Assembly (NCBI RefSeq): GCF_003991905.1
Contig: NZ_RSCL01000005.1
Location: forward strand, 271,072 to 335,071
Direction of reading: 5' to 3'
Length of the DNA stretch: 64,000 bases
From: Dulcicalothrix desertica PCC 7102
GTDB taxonomy: Bacteria > Cyanobacteriota > Cyanobacteriia > Cyanobacteriales > Nostocaceae
Shown here piece by piece: positions 1 through 8,736 of the stretch. The notes below the pieces were generated by a model that did not search any database, was not told the origin of the DNA, and saw only the letters and a list, made by a program, of their open reading frames with translations. The number at the start of each line of letters is the position of its first letter. Positions within the stretch are counted from its first letter, which is position 1. Made by a program: the position numbers and the translations under genes.

Positions 1-10
1 GGTTTGCGTT

Positions 11-251
11 AACCAGTAGTACTCGTGCAGGCGCCATTTCTAAAATCAGGATTAACCGTAACCAGTAGTACTATTCAATCAGGATTCTATTTGTTTAAAT
101 ATATACTCATTTTTTAAATAAAAATCCGACTTTGGCTCAATATAAGTACTGAATTTCAAGGATTAAATAATTAAATTATACTAATTTAAGCATTAAGTTA
201 CTTAAAGTCAGGCAATTTAGTACTACTGGTTTGCATCAACCAGTAGTACTA
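11..251. repeat. AACCAGTAGTACT repeat family with a perfect hairpin
   Basis: The 13-mer AACCAGTAGTACT occurs at 11-23, 60-72 and 238-250. The last copy is the right arm of a perfect 14-bp inverted repeat (218-231 with 238-251, loop of 6 bases). The copy at 11 has a similar flank (ggtttgcgtt), so it is probably the right half of another hairpin cut by the window edge. This is a dispersed palindromic intergenic repeat; any role as a terminator or mRNA stabiliser is inference. I see no gene in 1-521. A separate hairpin-like phrase (caggcaggatgcctg) lies near 307. Confidence 0.6.
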
Positions 252-521
252 TACACCTCTGTGTACTCTGTGCCTAATAAGGTAAATATACTTACATGGC
301 TACACAGGCAGGATGCCTGTGCTACAAGATGTTAAATTGGTAATATTCTAAAAGTTAGAATTACAATTTTTATCTTGACAAATTAAAAAAAATATACAGG
401 TTTGCAGAAAATACAGAAAATCAAATTTGAATGATTAAAAATGGTATTTGATATTAGGGATTAGGCATCGGTAAGACAAATATTAACATCAAAAGCAAAT
501 TATAATCCAAAAGGAAAACTT

Positions 522-944
522 GTGTCTAAATTAGAATTACATCCTTATCTCTCTCGTTTGAGTAATGAAGCACTCAAAGAATTTACCGAGTGGTGCGTGC
601 TAGAACAAGCAGCAGAAGCAGGGTTTGAATTGATAACTGATAATAGTAAGTTAGTTGGTCTTGAAGCGCCATATTATATAGAAGAACTTGTAGACCAGTT
701 TATTCAAGCGACAAGAAATACTATTGAAGGGGGTATGGCAGCTCTTGCAGCAGGTACACAAGCAGATAGTCACGGACTACAAGGAATACCAATAGTTGTT
801 GATTTTATTTCGCTTTATATTAAATATTTAGTTCCCAAAGGTCCAAAAAATCTTCTAACTGTCGATGAAAAATTAGCCCAAGCTGAACAACAACAGTTTG
901 ATAAGTTAGGTGAAATCGCCAAGAAGTACAATATTTCCCTGTAA
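522..944 (+). CDS. Hypothetical protein, 140 aa
   Basis: The start is GTG at 522 with AAGGA at 511-515, seven bases upstream. The product is a soluble, mildly acidic, helix-rich protein with no signal peptide or membrane segment; I do not recognise the family. The C-terminal third (from about residue 105) is charged and Gln/Glu/Lys rich (KLAQAEQQQFDKLGEIAKKY) and likely helical. A hydrophobic stretch around residues 88-102 (IPIVVDFISLYIKYL) is too short and broken to call a membrane helix. The gene stands alone, 165 bp upstream of the phosphatase gene. No function is proposed. Confidence 0.6.
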   Translation: MSKLELHPYLSRLSNEALKEFTEWCVLEQAAEAGFELITDNSKLVGLEAPYYIEELVDQFIQATRNTIEGGMAALAAGTQADSHGLQGIPIVVDFISLYIKYLVPKGPKNLLTVDEKLAQAEQQQFDKLGEIAKKYNISL

Positions 945-1109
945 AATACCAGTTTAGGCGCCCGAAAACTCATCGACAGGCGCCGTAAATACAATAAAAC
1001 AGTGTAATATTGTAAAATATAATAACTTCTTATCTGGTGTCTACCTAGCATACAAAACACACGACATCGTGATAGCATTCCCTGACATATTATTGGGGAA
1101 TGGGATGCA

Positions 1110-1769
1110 ATGGCTACAGTATGGTTAATTAGACACGGAGAAAGCGAAGCAAATTCCGGATTACCTACCGACGACCAGGTTAATATCAAGTTAACCGAAA
1201 AAGGACATCAGCAAGCGAGACAAATTGCTGTGTACATAGAGCAGCAACCCTCATTAATCGTTACTTCGCCATTTCTGCGAACTAAACAAACCGCTCAACC
1301 GAGTATCGAACGCTTTGCCTCAACTCCACATATCGAGTGGCAAGTGCAAGAATTTAATTATTTAGCGACCGCACGACGCAAAAATACCACTCTCGCTCAA
1401 CGAATTCCAATGGCTGACGAATACTGGCAACGATATGACCCTTTTTACGTTGACGGTGACGGCGCAGAGTCATTTGCCGAAATGGTGAGTCGTGTAAATA
1501 ACTTAAAGAAGCAAATTCAAAATCTTGATGAAGGGTTTGTAGTTGTATTTACTCACGGAATGTTTATGCGAGCTTTTTTATGGTCGCTGTTATTCAATGA
1601 TATTGAAGCTAGTGTCGAGGGTATGCAACAAGTTAGAATTTTACTCGATTTATTCAAAATTCCTAATGGTGCGATTTTAAAATTATTTAACCGTAATCAG
1701 GAAATTTGGATGAATGGCGTACAAACTTCGCATCTGGTAAATTTAACTGCTTTAAGTAATGTAGATTAA
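1110..1769 (+). CDS. Histidine phosphatase family protein (phosphoglycerate mutase-like)
   Basis: The N-terminus reads WLIRHGESEAN, the RHG signature of the histidine phosphatase superfamily (nucleophile His9). The C-terminal FTHGMFMRAF contains the second catalytic His expected at about residue 150. At 219 aa this is a single-domain cytoplasmic enzyme. Members include cofactor-dependent phosphoglycerate mutases and many small-molecule phosphatases, and sequence alone does not fix the substrate. A purine-rich stretch (ttggggaatggga) precedes the ATG. The stop is only 13 bp before the hupW-like start, so the two are probably co-transcribed. Confidence 0.85.
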   Translation: MATVWLIRHGESEANSGLPTDDQVNIKLTEKGHQQARQIAVYIEQQPSLIVTSPFLRTKQTAQPSIERFASTPHIEWQVQEFNYLATARRKNTTLAQRIPMADEYWQRYDPFYVDGDGAESFAEMVSRVNNLKKQIQNLDEGFVVVFTHGMFMRAFLWSLLFNDIEASVEGMQQVRILLDLFKIPNGAILKLFNRNQEIWMNGVQTSHLVNLTALSNVD

Positions 1770-1782
1770 GTTGATGTTAAAT

Positions 1783-2238
1783 ATGTTAGCAATAATTGGT
1801 TGCGGAAACCTAAACCGCAGTGATGACGGTGTTGGTGTAATAGTTGCCCAACGCTTGCAACAGTATTTAATTCAAAACCCTAATTCTAACGTGCGTGCTT
1901 ACGATTGTGGTACTGGTGGAATTGAGGTGATGTTTCTTGCCCGTGGCTGTACTCAATTGATAATTATTGATGCTAGTTCAATTAAAGACCAACCAGGCGC
2001 CGTATATAAAGTTCCTGGAGAAGAATTAGCAGCAGTACCAAATCGTGGCTATAGTTTGCATGATTTTCGTTGGGATAACGCTATTGCATCTGGGCGCCAA
2101 ATTTTTCAAGATAGCTTTCCACAAGATGTAACTGTATACTTAATCGAAGCAGCATCGCTTAATTTTGGGTGGGAGTTAAGTCCAGCAGTACAACGAGCAG
2201 CAGATTTTGTGTTTGAGGAGATAGTTAAAAGTTTGTAG
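1783..2238 (+). CDS. hupW: Hydrogenase maturation protease, HupW-like
   Basis: The product begins MLAIIGCGNLNRSDDGVG, the conserved N-terminal block of hydrogenase maturation endopeptidases (GxGNxxxxDDGxG), in which the acidic residue after the Asn block binds the nickel of the large-subunit precursor. The rest (YDCGTGGIEVMF, LIIIDAS) matches uptake-hydrogenase proteases of heterocystous cyanobacteria, which cut the C-terminal peptide from HupL after nickel insertion. I chose ATG 1783 because family members start there; ATG 1774 and TTG 1771 are in frame upstream. No hupS or hupL lies in the window. Assignment to HupW rather than the HoxW class rests on recalled similarity. Confidence 0.75.
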   Translation: MLAIIGCGNLNRSDDGVGVIVAQRLQQYLIQNPNSNVRAYDCGTGGIEVMFLARGCTQLIIIDASSIKDQPGAVYKVPGEELAAVPNRGYSLHDFRWDNAIASGRQIFQDSFPQDVTVYLIEAASLNFGWELSPAVQRAADFVFEEIVKSL

Positions 2239-2257
2239 CCCCACCCTTTCTTCGCGT

Positions 2258-2674
2258 TTATGCACCTTCTTTATATTCTCTATAAACTCCTAATTCATCA
2301 ACACGCATTTCAAAAGGTAGTCCTTGACCTTCAGGTGGACAAACACGGATTTTTGCACTAGTTACCACTTGTTTGAGTAATTTGGCCATTGGTACCATTT
2401 TTCGTAAAACCTGCCAATTAGTAATTTGGTCAGGACACTCAACAACTAAAGTTAAAACACCCGAAATTGTAGTTACATACCATCTACATGCTGATAACAA
2501 ATCTATGATGGTTCGGTCGCAACCATTATAGAAATATTTACCTATAGAATGCTCTAATTGCTGACGTAAAATAATATCTGCTGAGGTGAGTTGAACTGGA
2601 TGCGAATCGTCGTGGTTAAAAAAGTTTCTTGCCATTGTACTTACTTTTAAGGTTTGATATTCGTCTAAATACAC
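2258..2674 (-). CDS. Hypothetical protein, about 125-138 aa
   Basis: The long form starts at GTG 2674, but a purine-rich AAAGGG there is only two bases from the codon. An in-frame ATG at 2635 (MARNFFNHDDSH) gives 125 aa and may be the true start. The product is soluble, with beta-rich central segments (YVTTISGVLTLVVEC) and a C-terminus rich in charged residues (MRVDELGVYREYKEGA). I do not recognise the family. It converges on hupW with a gap of 19 bp. Confidence 0.5.
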   Translation of the reverse strand: MYLDEYQTLKVSTMARNFFNHDDSHPVQLTSADIILRQQLEHSIGKYFYNGCDRTIIDLLSACRWYVTTISGVLTLVVECPDQITNWQVLRKMVPMAKLLKQVVTSAKIRVCPPEGQGLPFEMRVDELGVYREYKEGA

Positions 2675-3270
2675 CCTTTGATTTTTTTTAAATGAAAATA
2701 TTTAGTTTTAATTTCAGCAAAAAATGCTTCAATTGCTTTACACATGAAATAAGATTCTATTCATTTATAGCAGCGCTCACTCCATATATTTTGTTCAAGA
2801 TAATCAAATAAACTAACAAAATATTTACAAAATATATATTCGTTTTGCGTAGGTAGATTACCTTATTTCATAAATAGCTGTTAAATATTCATGCACTTAC
2901 TATTTCAATACAGCTAGACAATATAATAAAGGCAACTAATCAAAAAAAAGAATCCAATGATACTATTACATAGTTAAAAAAGATTCTTTTTGATTTGAGA
3001 CATAGATATATGTTTTACTACTAGAGAATTATTTGCAGGTATATAGATAATCATTGCTTGCAAATACATTACCTGCGTGTTCAATCTTCATATAAGCTTT
3101 ATATTGGTTTATATCTTTAATCTCTGTCTATCGATAGATTTAGAGACATTCAAAGAAAGATATTATGGTTAGTAGTAGTAAAAACTTTAAACAAGTTACC
3201 CCCTTTAGTGAATACGGAGGGGTGAAAATTAATTAAGAATATTTTTCATCTATTTTCCAAATAAAAACTC
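2675..3270. other. Intergenic region, no gene seen
   Basis: This AT-rich stretch has no convincing reading frame on either strand. It holds one possible stem: AAAAAGAATC at 2945-2954 pairs with GATTCTTTTT at 2982-2991 across a long loop, which might act as a weak terminator. I see nothing else in it. Confidence 0.5.
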
Positions 3271-3478
3271 CTATTGAGTAAATCGCAAAGCTTTATAAGC
3301 ATTATTACTGTCTTGGTTTCGAGCATTCGCATCTGCACCCGTATCAATTAATTCTTTGTAATCCAATACAACCATTTTGACCTGGCTTGTTTAAGTCAAG
3401 GTTATCGAATTCTTTAGTTATCAACCAATATTCTGTTGTTTCGGTTAATTTGTACAAAATGCATGTAGCTCCATGCAT
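3271..3478 (-). pseudogene. Ankyrin-repeat-like gene remnant with a frameshift
   Basis: Read on the minus strand from ATG at 3478, one frame gives HGATCILYKL, then LDLNKPGQNGCIGLQ. The match then continues in another frame with YKELIDTGADANARNQ and ends at TAG 3271-3273. The phrases NKPGQNG and LIDTGADANAR are typical of ankyrin repeats (a G-x-T-x-L helix start and a GADxNAR turn). About 65 codons survive, covering one to two repeats. I infer a decayed ankyrin gene; no full-length partner is nearby. Confidence 0.4.
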
Positions 3479-3615
3479 TTTTACCTAGTTGTTGATGTCT
3501 TTTTACTTACCAATACAAAATATGTAGAGGGACAAGGCGCCTCTACATAATTCGATACACAGTGTTTTAGATTTTAGGTTTTAGAATTAGTTGTCAGTAG
3601 TGATTAATTCAAACA

Positions 3616-4233
3616 TTAGACAGTTTGTGCAACTGCGGATGTAGGAGGTGTGGTACCTGCTTGCTCTGCAAATAGTTCGCGTGCGGTTTTTTCTGGTTTT
3701 GGCGCCCCATAATAACCAGCTTCGCATTCGAGTTCGTCAACTAAGTCCCAAGCCTCGATAGCTCTTTTGGAGTCTGCACCATAGTTAGCGGTAATTGAGC
3801 GCGCGTCGGAGACTGCTTTGTGCAGTTCTTTTTGTAAGAATATCAATTTTGGTTTTTCGACGAAGTTACCTTTGGTAAGAATATCGGTGACAGAGATAAT
3901 ACCAAGAAGTGTACCTTGAATAACAGGAGCGCGTCGTATTCCTGTATTCGCAAACAATCGAGCAACATACTCCAGGTCAAGGTCAGGATTGACGATGACA
4001 CAAGGTTTGGTCATGATGTCATAAATATGAGTTCTTTGAGGGTCTTTGCCATGAGCAACAACTTTATATGCGATGTCTGTTTCGGTTACAATACCGTAAG
4101 CATCACCATCATGACGAGGTTCTACAATCAAAGCGCGTAACCCTTTTAATCGCATTAATTGCACAGCTTCTGCAACGTTAACAGAACCACGAATGGTTGC
4201 TACATCTTGGGTCATAATATGTTTAGCTCGCAT
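3616..4233 (-). CDS. CBS-CP12 fusion protein
   Basis: Two CBS motifs (residues about 1-60 and 68-125, with IVTETDIAYK and IISVTDILTK) form a Bateman module that usually binds adenine nucleotides. They are followed by a CP12-like tail whose core AWDLVDEL at residues 161-168 matches the CP12 signature AWDxVEEL. CP12 regulates the Calvin cycle by binding phosphoribulokinase and GAPDH. CBS-CP12 fusions are known in cyanobacteria, especially nitrogen-fixing ones. Here the N-terminal Cys pair of classical CP12 is absent (Cys only at 78 and 170), so redox-disulfide control is unlikely and nucleotide sensing by the CBS pair is the expected switch. It is monocistronic, with an 840 bp gap upstream. Confidence 0.85.
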   Translation of the reverse strand: MRAKHIMTQDVATIRGSVNVAEAVQLMRLKGLRALIVEPRHDGDAYGIVTETDIAYKVVAHGKDPQRTHIYDIMTKPCVIVNPDLDLEYVARLFANTGIRRAPVIQGTLLGIISVTDILTKGNFVEKPKLIFLQKELHKAVSDARSITANYGADSKRAIEAWDLVDELECEAGYYGAPKPEKTARELFAEQAGTTPPTSAVAQTV

Positions 4234-4669
4234 AAAACATGCTCCTTAAATTACGGTTAGTAAGCAAGTAAATGAGTAAAAGTTTTGAACAGAATCAAAC
4301 TACTATTTTACAAAGGCTTAAATTGGTGTAACGCCTATAAATACTGACTTTCACAGGAGGAGATTTACGCAATATATATCTTAAGCTTCCCGATAGTTAT
4401 GGATTTTGACTCCCTATTTATCAGATATATAGAGTGGCTTGAACCTGTCAACATTTAGTCAACACTGATATTTTTGTTTCAGCTTTTTAGCTCCAACCTT
4501 GCTCACCTTTTTATCCTATCATCATTTTTTTTTTGAATTATAAATAATTTCTGAATATTCGCCTGCTATCACATTTCTTTTTTTGGAGTCTATTTTTTAA
4601 GAAAATATTACTAATTTAGTAAATAATTATTAATACTTGCCCTAAATAAATATTGTATATTTAGCAAAC

Positions 4670-4735
4670 AGAAACCGGGTTTCTTATTGATATCTTGTAA
4701 TAGAAATCAAGATTTTGCGTAGAAACGCGGTTTCT
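4670..4735. repeat. Two copies of the AGAAACCCGGTTTCT palindrome
   Basis: AGAAACCGGGTTTCT lies at 4670-4684 and the variant AGAAACGCGGTTTCT at 4721-4735. The same 15-mer family recurs in gaps at 7813, 36551, 36603, 43945, 44010, 52361 and 52380. It often occurs in closely spaced pairs able to fold into a longer stem. The rest of the gap 4234-5073 shows no gene and no promoter I can name. Confidence 0.75.
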
Positions 4736-5073
4736 AGGGTGAAATTAAAAATGTGGATTATACCATTTTTGTCAAAATAGTAATACTGTTCTACTGATAG
4801 TATTTATTTTTTAAAAAATTATTCCTTTGGGTACATTTATCAAAAACGGTAGCTAATTACTCTACAAATAGTTACCTGTTTACATCCTCAATGGTGAAAG
4901 TCAACGGAATTAAACCACAGCTTCAAACTTGTTGTGTTGCGAAAGCTAGACGCTTCAAGGTTTTTATTGATTACAAATTTCAAGCAACTACCTGGACTCA
5001 CACGAGGGTTTAATGCCGTAAGGTATGTTCCAGTATCGCTTAAAGTCCACCTTTTTTAATGAGTAACCTGAGA

Positions 5074-6327
5074 ATGAGTAACGTCCAAGCAACAGTTGCA
5101 GCTTCTGAAAACACCTTTCACGTAGAAGGGTACGAAAAAATCGAATTTACCTTCAATATTCTAGATGGGGTATTCGATATTGCAAATCCAGAACTAGCAG
5201 ACAAGTATAGAAGTTTCGGTCGTTGTTTGGCAGTTGTTGACCATAATGTTAATCGACTTTATGGTAGTCGTATTAAAGAATACTTTCAACACTATGACAT
5301 CGACTTGACCATCTTTCCAATTTGGATAGAGGAAACCACCAAAAACATGGAGTCGTTTGAGAAAATCACTGATGCATTTTGTGATTTTGGCTTAGTTCGC
5401 AAAGAACCCGTGCTAGTAATTGGTGGTGGTTTAGTGCAAGATGTAGCGGGATTTGCGTGCGCTTCTTACCGTCGCAGCTCTAATTACATCCGTATTCCTA
5501 CTACGCTAATTGGTTTAATTGATGCAGGTATTGCGATTAAAGTCGCAGTTAATCATGGAAAATTAAAGAATCGTTTAGGCGCCTATCATGCACCAAAACA
5601 GATTTTCTTAGATTTCTCGTTTCTAGCTACGCTTCCTACCGCACAAGTTCGTAATGGAATGGCGGAGCTAGTCAAAATAGCGGTTGTCTCTAACTTAGAA
5701 GTATTCGAGTTATTGGAGAACTGGGGCGAAGATTTACTATCAACACACTTCGGATATGTAAACGGTTCCAAAGAATTGCTAGAGGTTGCCCGTAAGGTTA
5801 ATTACGAGTCGATTAAAACAATGTTGGAATTAGAGGCGCCTAATCTCCACGAAATTATGCTCGACCGTATAATTGCATACGGGCACACATGGAGTCCAAC
5901 ATTCGAGTTGGTGCCATCAGTTCCTTTACTGCACGGTCATGCAGTCAATATTGATATGGCACTTTCTGCCACCATTGCCGAGCGTCGTGGATACATTACT
6001 AGCTCAGAGCGCGACCGTATTCTCGGATTAATGAGTCGAATAGGTCTTGCACTCGACCACCCTTTACTCGATATTGAATTGCTTTGGCAGGCAACCCAGT
6101 CTATTACTTTAACTCGTGATGGTTTATTGCGCGCTGCGATGCCAAGACCAATTGGTAGCTGTTATTTTATGAATGACCTTGGTCGTGATGAACTAGAAGA
6201 AGCACTTGCAGAACACAGACGTTTATGTGCTGACTATCCGCGTGCAGGTGCAGGTGTAGACCAATATATTGACTGTGCCGAAAATAGTAACCTTACAACC
6301 GAACCCGCATTAGTTGGCAACAGATGA
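5074..6327 (+). CDS. mysA: Desmethyl-4-deoxygadusol synthase (sugar phosphate cyclase)
   Basis: The protein (about 417 aa) belongs to the 3-dehydroquinate synthase-like sugar phosphate cyclases, which use NAD and a metal. Visible blocks are [17 protein letters not shown] (NAD/phosphate binding), [17 protein letters not shown], and the metal-ligand segments [17 protein letters not shown] and [12 protein letters not shown]. Overall wording is very close to the cyanobacterial enzyme that turns sedoheptulose 7-phosphate into desmethyl-4-deoxygadusol, first step of mycosporine-like amino acid sunscreens. The close homolog 2-epi-5-epi-valiolone synthase remains possible. Family members start MSNVQA, hence ATG 5074; ATG 5059 is in frame upstream. 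Oddly, no O-methyltransferase, ATP-grasp or NRPS partner follows, so it is an orphan here. Its stop lies inside a palindromic repeat. Confidence 0.8.
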   Translation: MSNVQATVAASENTFHVEGYEKIEFTFNILDGVFDIANPELADKYRSFGRCLAVVDHNVNRLYGSRIKEYFQHYDIDLTIFPIWIEETTKNMESFEKITDAFCDFGLVRKEPVLVIGGGLVQDVAGFACASYRRSSNYIRIPTTLIGLIDAGIAIKVAVNHGKLKNRLGAYHAPKQIFLDFSFLATLPTAQVRNGMAELVKIAVVSNLEVFELLENWGEDLLSTHFGYVNGSKELLEVARKVNYESIKTMLELEAPNLHEIMLDRIIAYGHTWSPTFELVPSVPLLHGHAVNIDMALSATIAERRGYITSSERDRILGLMSRIGLALDHPLLDIELLWQATQSITLTRDGLLRAAMPRPIGSCYFMNDLGRDELEEALAEHRRLCADYPRAGAGVDQYIDCAENSNLTTEPALVGNR

Positions 6328-6404
6328 TGAACGGATGTAACGGATAATTTATTTGTTCTATGAAACAACTTATCCGTTACATCTGTTGTATCCGTTGCAA
6401 GAGT
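6319..6404. repeat. Long inverted repeat of the GGATGTAACGGAT family between convergent genes
   Basis: The left arm (6321-6350, gcaacagatgatgaacggat...) is nearly the reverse complement of the right arm ending near 6401 (...tgttgtatccgttgc). A second, longer-looped member lies at 41542-41660. Both convergent neighbours, mysA and ctaB, end inside the arms. A strong transcript hairpin for both genes is inferred. Confidence 0.7.
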
Positions 6405-7315
6405 TGATTTGTAATCGGCAAACTATCCACTACCATAGATAGGCACAGCAGTATCATGTAATAAATTGAGTATGTAAAAAGATTATGCGCTGTTGTTTGA
6501 TTATTGGGGTTTTCTAATACAGCCCAAGCTTTCTGGAGAAAAATTGCTCCCAAGATAAAAGCGGCACACATATAAAAGGCGCCTGTAATTTGTAATGGGT
6601 CATACATTAAAAATGTACTGAGAATTAATAAGACTGTGTATGTAAATATTTGGCGCCCGGTTTCAATATTTCCAGAGACAGCAGGAAGCATCGGTATACC
6701 AACTTTGGCGTAGTCGTCGCGCAGTGTTAATGCGAGTGCCCAAAAATGTGGTGGTGTCCACAAAAACAAAATTAAAAATATCCACCATGCTGTTGAGCTT
6801 ATTGTTCCTGTAACTGCTGCCCAACCAACTAAAGCACTCATTCCACCAGCGGCGCCGCCAATTACAATGTTTAATGGAGTATGACGCTTGAGAAAATGCG
6901 TGTAAACCACCACATAAAATACAATACCCAGCATTGCCAGCAGCGCACTAAATAAATTTACAAATGCTGCAAGTAAATAAAAAGAAGCGGCAGCAAGTAC
7001 AATTCCAAAAATTAACGCATGAATTGGTTCTATTTTCCCCGATGGTATCGGTCGATGCCGTGTGCGTTCCATCGAATAATCAATATCGCGGTCATAAATA
7101 CAATTTAGCGTTTGCGCGCTAGCAGATGCTAATGTACTACCAGTTAGCGTCCACAGTAACAACATGGGGTCAACTTTACCACTACTTGCAATCCACATAC
7201 TCGCCGCCGTTACCACTAATAACAATGGAATGATACGTGGTTGTGTTAGCTCGTAATAGTGAGCGATAACTGACAGGATATTTCCATGCTCGCGCGCAAT
7301 ACTTATGCGTACCAT
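6377..7315 (-). CDS. ctaB: Protoheme IX farnesyltransferase (heme O synthase)
   Basis: This 312 aa integral membrane protein of the UbiA prenyltransferase family transfers a farnesyl group to heme b, giving heme o, the precursor of heme a in cytochrome c oxidase. The first Asp-rich motif reads NCIYDRDIDYSMERTRHRP, with the diagnostic RTRHRPIPSG. The loop LWTPPHFWALALTLRDDYAKVGIPMLP is the second signature. About nine hydrophobic helices are visible. No ctaA or cox genes flank it, unlike many cyanobacterial loci. The last residues (LQRIQQM) are encoded by an arm of the palindromic repeat, so the natural C-terminus has been rewritten slightly. Confidence 0.93.
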   Translation of the reverse strand: MVRISIAREHGNILSVIAHYYELTQPRIIPLLLVVTAASMWIASSGKVDPMLLLWTLTGSTLASASAQTLNCIYDRDIDYSMERTRHRPIPSGKIEPIHALIFGIVLAAASFYLLAAFVNLFSALLAMLGIVFYVVVYTHFLKRHTPLNIVIGGAAGGMSALVGWAAVTGTISSTAWWIFLILFLWTPPHFWALALTLRDDYAKVGIPMLPAVSGNIETGRQIFTYTVLLILSTFLMYDPLQITGAFYMCAAFILGAIFLQKAWAVLENPNNQTTAHNLFTYSIYYMILLCLSMVVDSLPITNQLLQRIQQM

Positions 7316-7830
7316 TTACTGATTCCTCATATACAAACAGTCATTTCTCATAATTCTTATATTTATTAATACTTCCTTTTTCTGGTAGTTCTATTAAAGT
7401 TACCTAACAATTTAATAAAGTGGAATCTATGCTTGTGTATAAATACCTAAATACTTAAGAATAGCTTTGTTTCTAATGCATTCAAAATTTTTCATATACA
7501 GTAAGGGTTTGAGGCATGATCTGTACATTAAATAAATACAGTTGATACAGTTTTTTTATATATTCTATAACCAAGCTAAATAGTTATTTATTACTTTACT
7601 CATTTATCTTAAGTACGCTTACCAAAATTGTTATGCTGAATGCTGCACTCAGAATGAAACATAGCTTAATATAGGCTTAACTTGTAACAATGTTAATATA
7701 ATTAATTTTTTCAAAAGTCAAATTCGCTACAAAATTAAAATTTTATAAAAATGTTAGCGTTTAATTAAATAAAACTTATGTTATTATAGTTATTAGTTAT
7801 AGATAAATAAGAAGAAACCCGGTTTCTATG
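7316..7830. other. Intergenic region between ctaB and the fdxH terminator
   Basis: This is very AT-rich with no credible gene. It contains one AGAAACCCGGTTTCT palindrome at 7813-7827. The ctaB promoter should lie in its left part (minus strand), but I cannot pick a convincing -10/-35 pair. Confidence 0.5.
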
Positions 7831-7831
7831 G

Positions 7832-7862
7832 CAAAAAAAAGCCATAGCTTGATTAAGCTATG
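7832..7862 (-). terminator. Rho-independent terminator of the nif-fdxH operon
   Basis: On the minus strand, CATAGCTT (7862-7855) and AAGCTATG (7850-7843) form a perfect 8-bp stem with a 4-base loop, followed at once by a run of eight T (from 7840 to 7833). It lies 75 bp after the fdxH stop, as expected for the end of this operon. Confidence 0.8.
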
Positions 7863-7936
7863 ACTATAAAAAATAAGCCAACGTAAGAACACAATCAAAA
7901 ACACAAAATAAAAATATCAGTGATTACACTAATAAC

Positions 7937-8236
7937 TTAAACAAGGTAAGGTTCTTGATGGGTTTTGATAGTGCAGTTAGAACGAGGATAGGTAACACAA
8001 AGAAGTGCGAAACCTTTAGACATTTGCTCGTCGTCCAGGAAAATTTGGTCAGACTGGTCTACTTCACCTTCAACTATTTTGCCCACGCAGCTAGAGCAAG
8101 AACCAGAGTGACATGAAAAAGGTAATTCGATACCAGCTTCTTCGGCGCCATCGAGGATGGTAGTATCTTCATCAACTTCGATAACTGTGTCGAGTTCTTC
8201 TTTTTTGTTGATTAATCTAACTTGATAGGTAGCCAT
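7937..8236 (-). CDS. fdxH: Heterocyst [2Fe-2S] ferredoxin
   Basis: A 99 aa plant-type ferredoxin with cluster ligands Cys42, Cys47, Cys50 ([10 protein letters not shown]) and Cys80 (FALLCVTYP). The wording is nearly the same as FdxH of Anabaena, including the C-terminal IKTHQEPYL, which separates it from photosynthetic PetF. FdxH delivers electrons to nitrogenase reductase in heterocysts. It is the last gene of the cluster, about 100 bp downstream of hesB, with its own terminator. In Anabaena it also has a separate promoter, which the gap 8237-8339 could hold. Confidence 0.95.
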   Translation of the reverse strand: MATYQVRLINKKEELDTVIEVDEDTTILDGAEEAGIELPFSCHSGSCSSCVGKIVEGEVDQSDQIFLDDEQMSKGFALLCVTYPRSNCTIKTHQEPYLV

Positions 8237-8339
8237 TTCACGTTTTCCTTAAAGTAAAAAAAGTTGACAAGTTATATCCGTGCATTGATTGACTAATAGC
8301 TATTTTTGAATCAGCTACTAGCAATCGATGCGGGATGGT

Positions 8340-8717
8340 TTATGTACAAGGTGTTCCCTTGGGAGTGCAATCACCTGCGCTGAATGATTTACCGCAGCTG
8401 CAAGTATTTGTGGCATTTGGATTTGTAAATTTGAAACCGCTCTCAATCACGCCTTCAACAAAATCGATTACCATCCCTTCTAATAACGGTGCGCTTTTGG
8501 CATCAAGGTAAATAAGCACATTACCTTGCAATAGAACGACATCATCGGGTTTGGGTGACGAAGTGACTTCCATTCCGTATTCGTAACCATTACAACCACC
8601 GTCTTTTGCTGAGACGCGGATACCTTTGTTTGTAGGCGCCTTACTATCTGGTGTCGAACCAAGCAAAAACGTGCGTAAACGTGATTCTGCTTTTTCTGTT
8701 AAGGTAACTGCCATCAA
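8340..8717 (-). CDS. hesB: HesB, HesB/IscA-family iron-sulfur protein
   Basis: A 125 aa A-type carrier protein with the family Cys segments DGGCNGYEYGM and NTCSCGKSF. In heterocystous cyanobacteria HesB is encoded between hesA and fdxH and is thought to help iron-sulfur cluster supply to nitrogenase. The C-terminal extension (AGDCTPKGTPCT) beyond the usual CGCG end is typical of HesB rather than IscA. The first two codons are both ATG (8717 or 8714), preceded by AGGAGG, so the strong ribosome site supports this start. It follows hesA by 19 bp. Confidence 0.92.
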   Translation of the reverse strand: MMAVTLTEKAESRLRTFLLGSTPDSKAPTNKGIRVSAKDGGCNGYEYGMEVTSSPKPDDVVLLQGNVLIYLDAKSAPLLEGMVIDFVEGVIESGFKFTNPNATNTCSCGKSFSAGDCTPKGTPCT

Positions 8718-8736
8718 TCCTCCTAGTTGTCTAGAC

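Noticed and set aside
815-1189. 124-codon minus-strand frame over the end of the 140 aa gene and the phosphatase start
   Set aside because: It overlaps two better-supported genes and has no recognisable protein features.
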